DNA of 14,404 nt from JAABSP01 sp011390135. Its GTDB lineage: Bacteria > Desulfobacterota > Desulfobacteria > Desulfobacterales > JAABSP01. Positions within the stretch are counted from its first letter, which is position 1. Each line of letters opens with the position of its first letter. Location: the NCBI GenBank assembly GCA_011390135.1, contig JAABSZ010000101.1, forward strand, positions 1 to 14,404, in the 5' to 3' direction. This document shows positions 13,785 to 14,404 of the stretch, piece after piece. A program made the position numbers and the translations under genes. Under the pieces are notes generated by a model. The model saw only the letters and a list, made by a program, of their open reading frames with translations, ran no database searches and had not been told where the DNA came from.

Positions 13785-14267
13785 ATGAAACAGAATAACC
13801 GACTTCAGGAAAAAATCCCGTTTCAGCGGCTGGACTGGCTCGCGTGGCTTCTGGACAATTCCATCCAGGTACCCGGCACTCGCTATAAAATCGGCCTGGA
13901 CGGGATCATCGGCCTTGTTCCGGGTATCGGCGATGCTGTCGGTTCCCTGCTCTCCCTCTATATTCTGACCGAAGGGGCAAAGGCGCGTCTGCCCCGGCCC
14001 GTTCTCTTCAGGATGGCATGGAATATTGCCGTGGAGACGGTAATCGGCACGATCCCGGTTTTTGGAGATCTTTTTGACATGGCCTGGAAATCCAACGCCA
14101 GAAATGTGAAGCTGCTCCACGAATACAGCAGATCTTCTGAAAAGACGGTGAGCGAGAGCCGCTGGATGACGGCGTTGATCATGGTGCTGCTGGTTCTTGC
14201 ACTGATCGGGCTGGGGATATTGGGCTTTGTTTTTCTCCACTGGATCTGGAACCAGATCACCGGGTAA
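13785..14267 (+). CDS. DUF4112 membrane protein
   Basis: 160-aa inner-membrane protein of the DUF4112 family (function unknown). The family core LDWLAWLLDNSIQVPGT (16-32) leads to GLVPGIGDAVGSLLSLYIL (43-61) and the second repeat-like IGTIPVFGDLFDMAW (87-101). The PGIGD and PVFGD motifs are the hallmark pair. A typical strong transmembrane helix is at about 128-153, rich in Leu and Ile, with the C-terminus ending just after it. A GGGAG site lies a few bases before the ATG, which is closer than ideal. It is divergent from the 366-aa gene, and their promoters lie in the same 136-base gap. A bidirectional hairpin follows 20 bases after the stop. Confidence 0.92.
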   Translation: MKQNNRLQEKIPFQRLDWLAWLLDNSIQVPGTRYKIGLDGIIGLVPGIGDAVGSLLSLYILTEGAKARLPRPVLFRMAWNIAVETVIGTIPVFGDLFDMAWKSNARNVKLLHEYSRSSEKTVSESRWMTALIMVLLVLALIGLGILGFVFLHWIWNQITG

Positions 14268-14286
14268 TCTCAGCAGGGATTCAAAA

Positions 14287-14350
14287 AAAGAGGCCGGAGC
14301 CGATCCGGATCACCGGTTCGGACCACAGGTTCGGATCACCGGCCTTCTTT
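14287..14350. terminator. Bidirectional intrinsic terminator
   Basis: AAAGAGGCCGG (14287-14297) pairs with CCGGCC-TTCTTT (14339-14350), with one bulged T. Inside, GATCCG (14302-14307) can pair with CGGATC (14332-14337). On the plus strand it ends in TTCTTT and would serve the DUF4112 gene. On the minus strand it ends in CTCTTTTTTT and would be stronger, serving a gene that enters from the right. The loop is built of tandem repeats. Confidence 0.8.
14305..14343. repeat. Three tandem 13-bp units forming the terminator loop
   Basis: CCGGATCACCGGT (14305), TCGGACCACAGGT (14318) and TCGGATCACCGGC (14331) abut with period 13, each within one or two changes of TCGGATCACCGGT. The third unit forms part of the right arm of the terminator, so the hairpin may have grown by duplication of its own stem. 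Confidence 0.75.
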
Positions 14351-14404
14351 CATAAAGAGATCATCTCTCTTCCTGATACCGCATCTTCCATTTGGGACAT
14401 CCGT
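14350..14404 (-). CDS. Possible 3' end of a minus-strand gene, cut by the window edge
   Basis: On the minus strand a frame stays open from the window edge to a TGA at 14350-14352, ending RMSQMEDAVSGREMISL. The stop directly abuts a hairpin whose U-tract faces the same way, as expected for the end of a real gene. Only about 17 codons are visible and another frame is also open over this length, so this is tentative. Confidence 0.35.
   Translation of the reverse strand, partial: RMSQMEDAVSGREMISL

Overview
The window looks like chromosomal DNA from an anaerobic, metabolically versatile bacterium. The gene content fits Desulfobacterota (the former Deltaproteobacteria) best: two DUF362 proteins, one with ferredoxin-like clusters, an Mrp/NBP35 ATPase, a sigma-54 type promoter, and a methyl-cycle operon. 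This placement is inference, because there is no rRNA gene or other marker. Coding DNA is GC-rich and intergenic DNA is clearly AT-richer. I see no tRNA, rRNA, CRISPR array, transposase or phage gene.

Left block (1-5621), all on the minus strand and read right to left. A good -24/-12 (sigma-54) promoter and three tandem 13-bp palindromic units precede a 499-aa DUF362/[4Fe-4S] protein. Then follow a second, divergent DUF362 protein, an Mrp/NBP35-type P-loop ATPase with a His/Cys-rich tail and an unusual CxC motif, two small helical proteins of unknown function (one with a TTG start), a short-chain dehydrogenase of mycofactocin-coupled type, and the first codons of another gene leaving the window at base 1. 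This looks like an uncharacterised redox or Fe-S gene cluster and is the best candidate for a new system here.

Middle block (6029-10714), also on the minus strand: adenosine kinase-like PfkB kinase, then S-adenosylhomocysteine hydrolase, an unassigned SAM methyltransferase and SAM synthetase, ending in a textbook intrinsic terminator. Together these make SAM, use it, hydrolyse SAH and remove adenosine. The orphan methyltransferase is the only enzyme in the operon that consumes SAM.

Right block (10715-14404). About 680 bases without a convincing gene, with a Fur-box-like palindrome, lead to a plus-strand pair: a stress-type SDR (GSP39/YghA type) and a small Rho-N/SAP-like basic protein. A convergent unknown 366-aa helical gene has its own strong sigma-70 type promoter. 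A plus-strand DUF4112 membrane protein ends at a bidirectional terminator, and beyond it lies the probable tail of another minus-strand gene.

A feature running across all blocks is a set of short tandem duplications (units of 7, 13, 15 or 17 bp, two to four copies) in the gaps between genes. They differ in sequence but are alike in size and placement; three of the six have a 13-bp period. I know of no named element family that matches them.
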